A DNA stretch of 64,000 nucleotides from Sphaerobacter thermophilus DSM 20745 (lineage in GTDB: Bacteria > Chloroflexota > Chloroflexia > Thermomicrobiales > Thermomicrobiaceae): contig NC_013523.1 of NCBI RefSeq assembly GCF_000024985.1, forward strand, positions 496,001 to 560,000, given 5' to 3'. Position 1 is the first letter of the stretch; each line of letters starts with the position of its first letter. Under the pieces are notes generated by a model. It ran no database searches, was not told the DNA's origin, and was given only the letters and a program-made list of their open reading frames with translations. The position numbers and the translations under genes are program-made. Shown in pieces: positions 52,371-60,183 of the stretch.

Positions 52371-53273
52371 ATGGCTCGACCGTACCCGGTGGGTGTCTTC
52401 GCACCCGTGGCCACGACGTTTACCTCTGATGGGTCTCTGGACCTGGAACGGTTCCGTGCCAACATGGAGTGGTACGCGACGTCGTCCCTCGACGGCATCG
52501 TGATCATGGGCTCCAACGGCGAGTACGTGAGCCTGTCGCCGGATGAGAAGCTGGCCCTGATCGAGGCGGGGGTCAAGGCGGTCGACGGACGTAAGCCGAT
52601 CGTCGCCGGGACCGGAGTCGAGTCCACCCGGGGCACAATCGAATTGACGAAGGCTGCGGCGGAGCTCGGCGCGAACTACGCGCTGGTCGTGACGCCGCAC
52701 TATTACAAGCCACGCTACGACAAGGCCGCCTACGTGCGGCACTTCCACGCGGTCGCTGATGCGTCGCCCATCCCGGTCATCGTCTACGTCATGGCGGCCT
52801 ATACCGGGGTCGACCTGCCGGTGGACACCGTGGTCGAGATCGCCCAGCATCCGAACATCGTGGGGATCAAGGACAGCGGCGGGAACGCGCCGAAGGTCGC
52901 CGAGATGGTGGCGCGTACCCCGGAGGACTTCGGCGTGCTGGCCGGGTCGGCCAACTTCCTCTACCCCGCGCTCTGCCTGGGGGCGACGGGCGGTATCCTG
53001 GCGCTGGCCAACGTGGCGCCCGACGCGTGTCAGGAGATCGTCCAGGCGTTCCGCGCCGGGGACCACGAACGGGCGCGGGCGACCCAGTTCCGCCTGCTGG
53101 CACCGAACGCGGCGGTGACCACGCGCTTCGGGATCGCGGGCCTGAAGGCGGCGATGGACATGATCGGCCTGCACGGGGGCGATCCACGGCCGCCGCTCCT
53201 GCCCCTGAACGACGCGGAGCGGGCGGAGGTCCGGCGTATCATGGAGGAAGCCGGCATCCTTGCCCGCGCCTGA
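52371..53273 (+). CDS. DapA-family aldolase/dehydratase
   Basis: 300 residues, TIM barrel. Schiff-base lysine K167 in VGIKDSGGN, tyrosine Y139 in VIVYVMAAYTG, and GSNGEY at 48-53 in place of the GTTGE of dihydrodipicolinate synthase. GSNGE and PHYYKPR are more like 4-hydroxy-2-oxoglutarate aldolase or sugar-acid lyases, so a carbon-catabolic role is favoured over lysine synthesis. It is 12 bases downstream of the YvlD-like gene, and its 3' end overlaps the next start. Confidence 0.85.
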   Translation: MARPYPVGVFAPVATTFTSDGSLDLERFRANMEWYATSSLDGIVIMGSNGEYVSLSPDEKLALIEAGVKAVDGRKPIVAGTGVESTRGTIELTKAAAELGANYALVVTPHYYKPRYDKAAYVRHFHAVADASPIPVIVYVMAAYTGVDLPVDTVVEIAQHPNIVGIKDSGGNAPKVAEMVARTPEDFGVLAGSANFLYPALCLGATGGILALANVAPDACQEIVQAFRAGDHERARATQFRLLAPNAAVTTRFGIAGLKAAMDMIGLHGGDPRPPLLPLNDAERAEVRRIMEEAGILARA

Positions 53274-53808
53274 GCAGCTTTCGGAGATCGAGACGTTCCC
53301 GGCACCGATCACGGTCGGGGTGGTGGCGGACACGCATCTCTCGGCGCGGGCCGCGGCCCGCGCCGGGCTCCCCGCACCGCTGTTGGCCGGGCTGCGCGGG
53401 GTCGATCTCATCCTCCACGCCGGGGATGTAACGAGCCCGGAGGCGCTGGCGCTCTTCGAGGCGCTCGCCCCGGTGCGGGCGGTGCAGGGGAACAACGAGG
53501 ACCCGGCACTCCGCATGCGGCTGCCGCGCATCCGCTACTTCCGCTTCGGCAACTTCACCGCCGGGCTGATGCACGGGCACGATGTCGAGCGGATGACCGC
53601 CCGCCAGGCGGCGGAGCACACGCTGGGCGGCCGGGTCGATGTCGCGATCTTCGGTCACAGCCACCGGCCGGTCTGCGAGTGGAGCGACGGCACGCTCTTC
53701 TTCAACCCCGGCTCTCCAACCCAGAAGCGCTGGGAACCGCGCTACTCCTACGGGATCATCCGCTTCACGGACACCATCCAGCCGGAGCTGCGGTTCTTCG
53801 ATCCGTGA
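53260..53808 (+). CDS. YfcE-type metallophosphoesterase
   Basis: 182 residues from TTG 53260 (GGAGGAAG 9 bases upstream), overlapping the aldolase gene by 14 bases. Calcineurin-like motifs are VVADTHL, LILHAGDVTS, VQGNNED, MHGHDVERM and IFGHSHRPV, with FFNPGSPTQKR at the end. The compact single-domain form is typical of YfcE-like phosphodiesterases acting on small molecules in the cytoplasm. Its stop codon lies within the first unit of a repeat array. Confidence 0.88.
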   Translation: MPAPEQLSEIETFPAPITVGVVADTHLSARAAARAGLPAPLLAGLRGVDLILHAGDVTSPEALALFEALAPVRAVQGNNEDPALRMRLPRIRYFRFGNFTAGLMHGHDVERMTARQAAEHTLGGRVDVAIFGHSHRPVCEWSDGTLFFNPGSPTQKRWEPRYSYGIIRFTDTIQPELRFFDP

Positions 53809-53963
53809 TGCGTGATGCGTGATGCGTCATGCGTCATACGTCATGCGTGTTGCGTGTTCCGTCTTGCGTAGGGCGTACTGCGTACTGAGTACTGCGTCAT
53901 GCTCCCCTCTCCCCTGGTGGGCTCCGTCGGAGAGGAGCCGGGGGTAAGGGGAACGCATGACGT
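53801..53963. repeat. Composite heptamer/palindrome repeat, copy 5
   Basis: Thirteen in-register heptamers (NTGCGTN type) fill 53808-53898, and a partly matching unit at 53801 overlaps the stop codon of the YfcE gene. A CCCCTCTCC...GGAGAGG imperfect palindrome follows (about 53904-53946), then inverted units ending at 53963. It is the longest uninterrupted heptamer run in the window. Confidence 0.87.
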
Positions 53964-53971
53964 CCTCCCCT

Positions 53972-54838
53972 TCACTGCCCCAGAGCCTCTTCGATCGTCG
54001 CGACGGATTGGACGAGGTCGGCGCGGGAGAGGTTCTCCAGGATCACCGGGCCGGTGAAGCCGCGGGTGGTGAGGTGGTTCAGCAGGCGCGGGACGTCGAC
54101 AAGCTCGCCAGGGCCGCCGAGGGCGCGGTGGTCGATTCGGCGACGCAGGTTGACGCCGAGGACCTGCTCGCGGACGCCGTGGAGGTGGAGCTGGCGGATG
54201 CGGGGAAGCCAGGCGTCGAGGAATGCGATGGGGTCCTCGCCGCGCACCAACAGGTGGGACACGTCGCAGCAGATGCCGAGGTCATACCGCTCCACCAGAG
54301 GCGTCTGCCAGGCGAAGGGGAACCCGTCCATCGTCTCGACAGCGAGCGGCGCATCGGGCACAGCGTGTGTCAGGTCGGCGAAGGACCGGTCGATCGCTGC
54401 CAGCGTCAGCCGGAGGAACAGGCTCTGCTCCGGGTCCGAGACGCCGGGGGAGAACTCGTTGCCGAACGGGCCGGTGGCGTGGAGCACGAAGCTGGTGATG
54501 TCGAGCGGGGCGCAGGCCTGGATCGCACGCACGATGGCCTCGACGCTCGCGCGGCGGGTCAGCTCGTTCCCTGCACTGATGTCGACCCAGACGTAGGGGA
54601 GGTGCGCCGTCAGCGTCAGCCCGAGCCGCTGCTGGAGTCGACCGATGTCGGCCAGGAGTCCCTCGTCGACCACGTCGGGGAAGAGGAAGAGCCCGTCGAG
54701 GTACAGCTCGATCGCGTCGAGGCCGAAGTCCATTGCCAGCTCCTCGACGGTTTCGAGCACGCGCTGCCGGGGATCGGTCGGTTGGCGGGCGAACTCTTCG
54801 GCCAGGATCGACTGGATGCTGGCGCCGATAACGACCAC
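53972..54838 (-). CDS. TIM-barrel protein of the sugar-phosphate isomerase/epimerase superfamily (possibly CbiR-like)
   Basis: 288 residues. Xylose-isomerase-like features: AIELYLDGLFLFP, LTAHLPYVWVDISAGN, SFVLHATGPFGNEF, LAVETMDGFPF, LGICCDVSHLLV and RQLHLHGVREQVLGVN, giving a His/Glu/Asp metal site. The segment TAHLPYVWVDI followed by RRASVEAIVRAIQACAPLDITSFVLH resembles cobamide-remodelling CbiR proteins, but this is only a pattern-level impression. The adjacent gene on the same strand encodes a membrane protein. Confidence 0.75.
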   Translation of the reverse strand: MVVIGASIQSILAEEFARQPTDPRQRVLETVEELAMDFGLDAIELYLDGLFLFPDVVDEGLLADIGRLQQRLGLTLTAHLPYVWVDISAGNELTRRASVEAIVRAIQACAPLDITSFVLHATGPFGNEFSPGVSDPEQSLFLRLTLAAIDRSFADLTHAVPDAPLAVETMDGFPFAWQTPLVERYDLGICCDVSHLLVRGEDPIAFLDAWLPRIRQLHLHGVREQVLGVNLRRRIDHRALGGPGELVDVPRLLNHLTTRGFTGPVILENLSRADLVQSVATIEEALGQ

Positions 54839-54955
54839 GGGGCCGCTCCTCTCACTCCTGCCACGGAACTCCCTGCGACCGGGTTCACCCGGCCTATCCG
54901 CACCGCGCGGGCCATTCTACGCTGTGACCAACGCCGGCGAGATGGCCGATCGTCC

Positions 54956-55492
54956 CTAGTGAAAGATCACCTTGATTCCGAGTACCAAGCCGCCGATGGC
55001 GACGAGGAAGAGGGCGCTGGCGAGTTGGCGCAGCCAGTGCCCGTGGAGGAGTTGCCCCACGCGCCAGCCGAAGCCGAACAGGAGCGCGAAGGCGACGACC
55101 TGGGCCAAGGAGATCGCCAGCCCGACCGACAACAAGCCGAGGGCCGACAGGAGAAGGATCACTGTCGGCCCCTGGGCCCCGACGAGCACCGGGGTGACGT
55201 TGCGGCCGATCGCGCGCAGGTCGTTCCAGGTGAGCCAGTGCCGCTCGGCGAGCATTTCGGCGATTGACTCGGAGTAGGCATCCACCAGAGCGACGGCGAC
55301 GGTGGTGCCGAACAGGACGACCGTGGCGTGCCACGCCGACGGGGTCTCTATCTCCAGAACCTGCAGCACGGCCAGCACGGTGATGAGGCCGTAGATAGCC
55401 CGCGATACGGGGGCGTGGCTCACGCCGGATGCCGACGCCGGCGCTTCGGCTGGCTCGGGTTGGGGGCTCATCGTCTCCTCGTCGGTGCTCAT
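54956..55492 (-). CDS. Small integral membrane protein of unknown function
   Basis: About 178 residues: an acidic, proline-rich N-terminus (DEETMSPQPEPAEAPASAS) and four or five membrane helices (AIYGLITVLAVLQVLEI, ATVVLFGTTVAVALVDAYSESIAEM, TPVLVGAQGPTVILLLSALGLLSVGLAISLAQVVAFALLFGFGW, LASALFLVAIGGLVLGIKVIF). The acidic YSESIAEML between helices is notable. No family recognised. Start codons at 55492 or 55471 are possible; both avoid overlap with the glucosidase gene. Confidence 0.6.
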   Translation of the reverse strand: MSTDEETMSPQPEPAEAPASASGVSHAPVSRAIYGLITVLAVLQVLEIETPSAWHATVVLFGTTVAVALVDAYSESIAEMLAERHWLTWNDLRAIGRNVTPVLVGAQGPTVILLLSALGLLSVGLAISLAQVVAFALLFGFGWRVGQLLHGHWLRQLASALFLVAIGGLVLGIKVIFH

Positions 55493-55556
55493 TGGTTGTT
55501 CGTTCGCCTCCAGCCACTGATCGCCTGCTGCCTGACGGTCAGTTCGAACCCCGTGC

Positions 55557-56951
55557 TCACGCCACCGCGTTGTGCATGCTGACTTCACGGAAGAACGACG
55601 CGCTCATCTTGGGGATCCGCTGCTGGGTGTCGAAGTCCACGTACACAATCCCGAAGCGGTCGCCGTAGCCGTTCATCCACTCGAAGTTGTCCATCATGCT
55701 CCACAGGAAGTAGCCCTTGACGGGCACGCCCTCGGCAGTGGCCCGCTGGAGCTGTGTGAGGCTATTGCGGAGGAACATGATCCGATCGGTGTCGTACACG
55801 TTCCCGTCCGCTGCCAGTTCATCGGCAGCCGCGCAGCCGTTCTCGGTGATGTAGATCGCCGGTGCGCCCCAGAGCGACTGAACCATCTTCGGCCCCCAGT
55901 AGAGCGCCTCCGGACCCAGCATGTGCCAGTCGGAGAACATTTTTGGGTGGGATGCGCTGTAGGGTATCGCCCGGTACCCGGGCGTCGTGTCGGAGGCCAG
56001 CACGTAGATGTTGGGCTTGTAGACGTTGATGCCGACGAAGTCAACCGGCTCGGAGATCGTCGCGAGGTCCTCCGGCGTGAACCTTGGCGCGTCCTTGCCG
56101 GCTTTCTCCAGGTACGCGTCCGTGTATCGCCCTTCGAGTATGACGGTGAGGAAGGGCGCGTTCAGTTCCCGTGTTGCCACCTCCGCGGCCTTGATGTGCT
56201 CGTCGCTCTCGATCAAGGGCACCGCGATGCTGATCACCTCCGCGGGGCCGCATTGGGTGCCCGGCTTTCCCATCGCGTGGATCGCATGGACCGCCAGCCC
56301 GTGACCGAGCACCGCATGGTGCCGCACCTGATTGAGTTCCCCGGGTGGGAGCCGCAGGCCGGGTGCGGCCTCGAGGTGCAACTCGCCGCCGGCCACGTGC
56401 GTGTCGACGCCGCGGTGTCCTCCATCGGCAAAGCTCTGGATCTCGTTGGTGGTGAAGAAGTGCCGGACCTGATCGCTGAGTTGCTCGGCCACGTAGCCGG
56501 CGTAGTGCGCGAAGGCCACGGGCGTATCGCGGTTCTGCCAGCCGCCCTTGTCCTGCAGCGCCTGCGGCAGATCCCAGTGGTAGAGCGTGGGGAACGGCTC
56601 GATGCCAGCGGCGAGCAGCTCGCCCACCAGCCGGTTGTAGAAGTCGAGGCCCTTCGGGTTGGGCGTGCCGGTGCCCTCCGGGAAGATCCGCGGCCAGCAG
56701 ATGGAGAACCGGTAGGCGTTCGCTCCCATCTCCTTCATCAGGGCCACGTCTTCCTTGTACCGGTGGTAATGGTCGTTGGCGATGTCACCGGTGGACCCGT
56801 CGCGGATCTTGCCGGGCGTATGCGCGTAGGTGTCCCAGATCGACTGACCTTTGCCGTCCTCGTCCCAGGCACCCTCGATCTGGTACGCCGACGTCGCGAC
56901 ACCCCACTTGAAGCCCTCGGGGAACTCGCGGCGATGTATCTGGTCGGCCAT
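55557..56951 (-). CDS. Beta-glucosidase (glycoside hydrolase family 1)
   Basis: 464 residues, standard GH1 length. FKWGVATSAYQIEGAWDEDGKG is the family N-terminal signature. The acid/base Glu is E170 in FFTTNEIQ and the nucleophile E370 in IYITENG. SMMDNFEWMNGYGDRFGIVYVDF is the C-terminal signature. The residue after the acid/base Glu is Ile where most members have Pro (NEP). No signal peptide, so it is cytoplasmic and hydrolyses beta-linked disaccharides taken up from outside. No transporter genes adjoin it. Confidence 0.93.
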   Translation of the reverse strand: MADQIHRREFPEGFKWGVATSAYQIEGAWDEDGKGQSIWDTYAHTPGKIRDGSTGDIANDHYHRYKEDVALMKEMGANAYRFSICWPRIFPEGTGTPNPKGLDFYNRLVGELLAAGIEPFPTLYHWDLPQALQDKGGWQNRDTPVAFAHYAGYVAEQLSDQVRHFFTTNEIQSFADGGHRGVDTHVAGGELHLEAAPGLRLPPGELNQVRHHAVLGHGLAVHAIHAMGKPGTQCGPAEVISIAVPLIESDEHIKAAEVATRELNAPFLTVILEGRYTDAYLEKAGKDAPRFTPEDLATISEPVDFVGINVYKPNIYVLASDTTPGYRAIPYSASHPKMFSDWHMLGPEALYWGPKMVQSLWGAPAIYITENGCAAADELAADGNVYDTDRIMFLRNSLTQLQRATAEGVPVKGYFLWSMMDNFEWMNGYGDRFGIVYVDFDTQQRIPKMSASFFREVSMHNAVA

Positions 56952-57358
56952 GGGTATTACCTCCGTTGTCGCGATGCGCGCGCTTCAGTTCAAGACGGCA
57001 TCCGCGCCGGTGATCCGCATTTCTCCGAGGGGCCTCGCGTGCTGCGGGTCATCCGCGCTGGGATCCGTCGGGGCTCGTCGCAGCGGGGTTCATCGCGCGG
57101 ACGTCGCGCACGCGGTCAGGCCAGGGCGATCGGGGAGCCGATCACCGACAGGATCGCGGTGTGCGGTATGGAGGATGCCGGACTCCTCCCGTTGGTGCGC
57201 CTGTTTCGTGCGAGGGCATGTTCCGCTGCAAGATCCGGGCCTTTGCAGGGAAATCGCACCTCCGGGTCGGGAGCGCGACCCGCCGGATCTGCGCGAATCC
57301 GCTACCATTTGGGGGCCGGCTCCGACGTGTGAGCTGGTCGTGGATGAGGAGGGAGCGG
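56952..57358. other. Divergent intergenic region, glucosidase/aminotransferase
   Basis: About 407 bases between divergent genes. I see no convincing promoter pair, RNA gene or further coding region. A possible minus-strand -35 TTGAAC near 56990 lacks a good -10. Confidence 0.35.
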
Positions 57359-58450
57359 GTGGACGCGACGAATCTGCGGATCCCGGGGCCGACACCGCTG
57401 CCACCGGCCGTGCTCCGCGCGATGCAGCGGGCGATGATCCCTCATAGGGGTTCGGAGTTCCGGGCCTTCTTCCGGGGCCTGCTGGAGCAGGTGCGCCAGG
57501 TTCACCGGACCGAGGGCGACGTCATCATCCTGCCGGGCAGCGGCTCGGCCGGGTGGGAGGCGGCGATCGTCAACACGCTCTCGCCGGGCGATACGGTTCT
57601 GGCCGTCGTCACCGGCGACTTCGGTGTGCGCTTTGCGCGCGTCGCCGAGCGGTTCGGGCTGAGGGTGGAGCGAGTCGAGGTTCCGTGGGGGCGGGCAGCG
57701 ACGGCGGATGTGGTGAGGGCCGCGCTGGAACGACACCCCGAGACGCGTGCGGTGCTCTATACCTACAACGAGACCTCGACCGGGGTTGCGAACCCGCTGG
57801 CGGAGGTCGGGCCGGTGGTGCGAGCGCACGGTGCGCTGCTGCTGGTGGACGGGGTCAGCGCGGTGGCGGGCCTGCCGCTGGAGATGGATGGCTGGGGAGT
57901 CGACCTGGTCCTGAGCGGCTCGCAGAAGGCATGGATGTGTCCCCCGGGACTGGTCATCATTGCGGCGGGTCCCCGCGTATGGGAGAGCTACGAGCGGGCG
58001 TCGTTCCCACGCTTCTTTTGGGATCTTGGGGACGCGCGGCGAGCGGCGGCGGAGGGGAACACCCCGACGACTGCCCCGCTGACGCTGCTGTACGCGCTCA
58101 AAGCGGCCTGTGACCTGATCGAAGCCGAAGGGCTGGAAGCGGTCTATGCGCGCCACCGACGCATTGGGGATCTGACGCGGCGCCGCGTGCAGGAGATCGG
58201 GTACCGGCTGTTCGCCGACCCGGCCTACGCGTCTGACACGGTGACCGCGGCGGTACCGCCGGAGGGCGTTGCGGTGCGGGACGTGGTCGCGCGCATGCGG
58301 CAGGAGCATGGGATCACGATCGCGGACGGGCAGGGGCCGATCAAAGACCGGATCATCCGCATCGGGCACATGGGCTGGGTCCATGAGCCGGAGATCGAGC
58401 GAACGCTGGCCGCACTCGACGCGGTTACCAACTCGCTCGCGGCGAAATGA
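57359..58450 (+). CDS. Class V aminotransferase (alanine-glyoxylate/serine-pyruvate type)
   Basis: 363 residues from GTG 57359, GAGGAGGGA 6-7 bases upstream. The N-terminal NLRIPGPTPLPPAVLRAM is the family signature. The PLP-binding lysine is K190 in SGSQKAWMCPPG, with LLLVDGVSAVAGLPLEMD before it (Asp to the PLP nitrogen). IIRIGHMGWVHEPEIERTLAAL is the usual C-terminal signature. It transfers amino groups between Ala or Ser and glyoxylate or a keto acid, in photorespiration-like, serine or phosphonate metabolism. A strong rpsA promoter follows. Confidence 0.9.
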   Translation: MDATNLRIPGPTPLPPAVLRAMQRAMIPHRGSEFRAFFRGLLEQVRQVHRTEGDVIILPGSGSAGWEAAIVNTLSPGDTVLAVVTGDFGVRFARVAERFGLRVERVEVPWGRAATADVVRAALERHPETRAVLYTYNETSTGVANPLAEVGPVVRAHGALLLVDGVSAVAGLPLEMDGWGVDLVLSGSQKAWMCPPGLVIIAAGPRVWESYERASFPRFFWDLGDARRAAAEGNTPTTAPLTLLYALKAACDLIEAEGLEAVYARHRRIGDLTRRRVQEIGYRLFADPAYASDTVTAAVPPEGVAVRDVVARMRQEHGITIADGQGPIKDRIIRIGHMGWVHEPEIERTLAALDAVTNSLAAK

Positions 58451-58486
58451 CGCGCTCGGATCTGTGACAGGCAGGCGGTCGTCTCC

Positions 58487-58515
58487 TTGCGCCGGGTATG
58501 GCCGCATACTATAAT
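58487..58515 (+). promoter_or_regulatory. Promoter of rpsA
   Basis: TTGCGC at 58487-58492, a 17-base spacer, then TATAAT at 58510-58515. The start near 58522 gives a leader of about 80 bases. Confidence 0.85.
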
Positions 58516-58600
58516 GATGCGTAGCGTCGTGCCGGACCAAATCAGGTGGAGAACCGAACCCTCTGGTTGGGCTGGCAAATCTGCGACACAAGGAAGGTGT

Positions 58601-59980
58601 ATGGATCGGATCGAGGAAGGCATGAGCGCGGAGCCGGCGACCGCGCCCGCGGTAGTTGCGGATGCGGAGGCCGGCGAGTCGGTGTCGCTCATGGAGCAGT
58701 TGCTTAGCGACCCCAGTCACGATTACCGTGTGCTGAACTACGGTGACGTGATCGAGGGACAGATCATGCATGTCGACCGGGACGAGTTGCTGGTCGACAT
58801 CGGCTCCAAGTCGGAGGGCATCATCCCGGCTCGGGAGTTCTCGACCCTGACCGACGAGGAGCGGGCCGCCCTGTCCGTGGGGGACCATGTCCTTGTGTTC
58901 GTGGTGCAGGCGGAGAACCAAGAGGGCCAGGCGGTTCTCTCCATCGACCGGGCGCGCCAGGAGAAGAGCTGGCGGCGCCTGCAGGAGATCTACGAAGCTG
59001 GCGAGATCATCGAAGCCGAGGTCACGAACTACAACAAGGGTGGTTTGCTGGTCAACCTGGACGGCGTACGCGGCTTCGTTCCGGCATCCCAGGTGACCGA
59101 GATCCGCGGCGGCGATGACAGCAGCAAGCAGGCCGACATGGCGCGGCTGATCGGCTCGAAGCTGTCGCTCAAGATCATCGAGATCAATCGCCACCGCAAC
59201 CGGCTGATTCTGTCGGAGCGGCAGGCGATCCAGGAGCGGCGCGACGTCATGAAGGAGCGCCTCATCGAGGAGCTCACCGAGGGCGAGACGCGCCGCGGCC
59301 GGGTGACGAGCATCACGGACTTCGGGGCCTTCGTCGACATCGGCGGGGCCGACGGGCTCGTCCACCTGTCCGAGCTCTCCTGGAGCCGGGTGAAGCACCC
59401 GAGCGAGGTACTGAAGGTCGGCGAGGAAGTCGACGTCTACGTGCTCGGCATCAACGCCGAGGAGAAGAAGATTGCGCTGAGCATCAAGCGCACGCAGCCG
59501 GAGCCGTGGAGCCGGGTGGCCATGAAGTACGAAGTCGGCCAGCTTGTGCTCGGCACGGTGACGCAGCTCGCGAACTTCGGTGCCTTCGCGAGGATCGAAG
59601 ACGGGATCGAGGGCCTGATCCACGTGTCCGAGCTATCGGAGCAGAGGATCGGGCACCCGAGGCAGGTTGTCTCGGAGGGTCAGGACCTGATCTTGCGTAT
59701 CATTCGCATCGATCCCGCCCGGCGGCGAATGGGGCTAAGCCTACGCCGGGCCCTAGAAGCAACCGACGACGAGGTCGCGGCCTCGCTGGGGCCGGAAGCC
59801 GTGGAGTTGAAGCACGAGCTGATGGCTCGCGAGATTGAAATCGAGGCCGAGGCCGACGAGTCAGAATCCGAGCCCGAGGGCGAACAAGCAACAGAGCCAG
59901 CCGACGCGGTCGCAATGAGCGCAGAGAGCACGGAGGAAACCCCGCGGGCCGAGGATGGCGAGGAGGAGTCGGGTTCATAG
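58601..59980 (+). CDS. rpsA: Small-subunit ribosomal protein S1
   Basis: 459 residues with four S1 RNA-binding domains: GDVIEGQIMHVDRDELLVDIGSKSEG, GEIIEAEVTNYNKGGLLVNLDGVRG, GETRRGRVTSITDFGAFVDIGGADG and GQLVLGTVTQLANFGAFARIEDGIEG. The C-terminus is a long acidic tail (EIEIEAEADESESEPEGEQ). S1 delivers mRNA to the 30S subunit. Four domains rather than six is usual outside Proteobacteria. ATG 58601 has AAGGAAGG upstream. It is an isolated unit with its own promoter and terminator. Confidence 0.93.
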   Translation: MDRIEEGMSAEPATAPAVVADAEAGESVSLMEQLLSDPSHDYRVLNYGDVIEGQIMHVDRDELLVDIGSKSEGIIPAREFSTLTDEERAALSVGDHVLVFVVQAENQEGQAVLSIDRARQEKSWRRLQEIYEAGEIIEAEVTNYNKGGLLVNLDGVRGFVPASQVTEIRGGDDSSKQADMARLIGSKLSLKIIEINRHRNRLILSERQAIQERRDVMKERLIEELTEGETRRGRVTSITDFGAFVDIGGADGLVHLSELSWSRVKHPSEVLKVGEEVDVYVLGINAEEKKIALSIKRTQPEPWSRVAMKYEVGQLVLGTVTQLANFGAFARIEDGIEGLIHVSELSEQRIGHPRQVVSEGQDLILRIIRIDPARRRMGLSLRRALEATDDEVAASLGPEAVELKHELMAREIEIEAEADESESEPEGEQATEPADAVAMSAESTEETPRAEDGEEESGS

Positions 59981-60057
59981 CCCGATCCCCTGCCAGCACT
60001 GCACATCACGAATCGAACCGGTACGTATCGAAATAGGAGCGGTGCGTGCCGGTGACC

Positions 60058-60104
60058 GGGAAGCCCCCAGGCACGCTATATGCGTTCGGGGGCTCCCTGT
60101 TTCC
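60058..60104 (+). terminator. Terminator of rpsA
   Basis: GGGAAGCCCCC pairs with GGGGGCTCCC (one bulged A) around a 19-base loop, followed by TGTTTCC. It lies about 80 bases after the rpsA stop. Confidence 0.75.
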
Positions 60105-60183
60105 TTAGGTTCAATCGCTGACCGTCCCGGCAAGTTAGACCTTAGTGCTGGGTCGCACAGGCCGAAGGCCGTGGGAGAGTACG

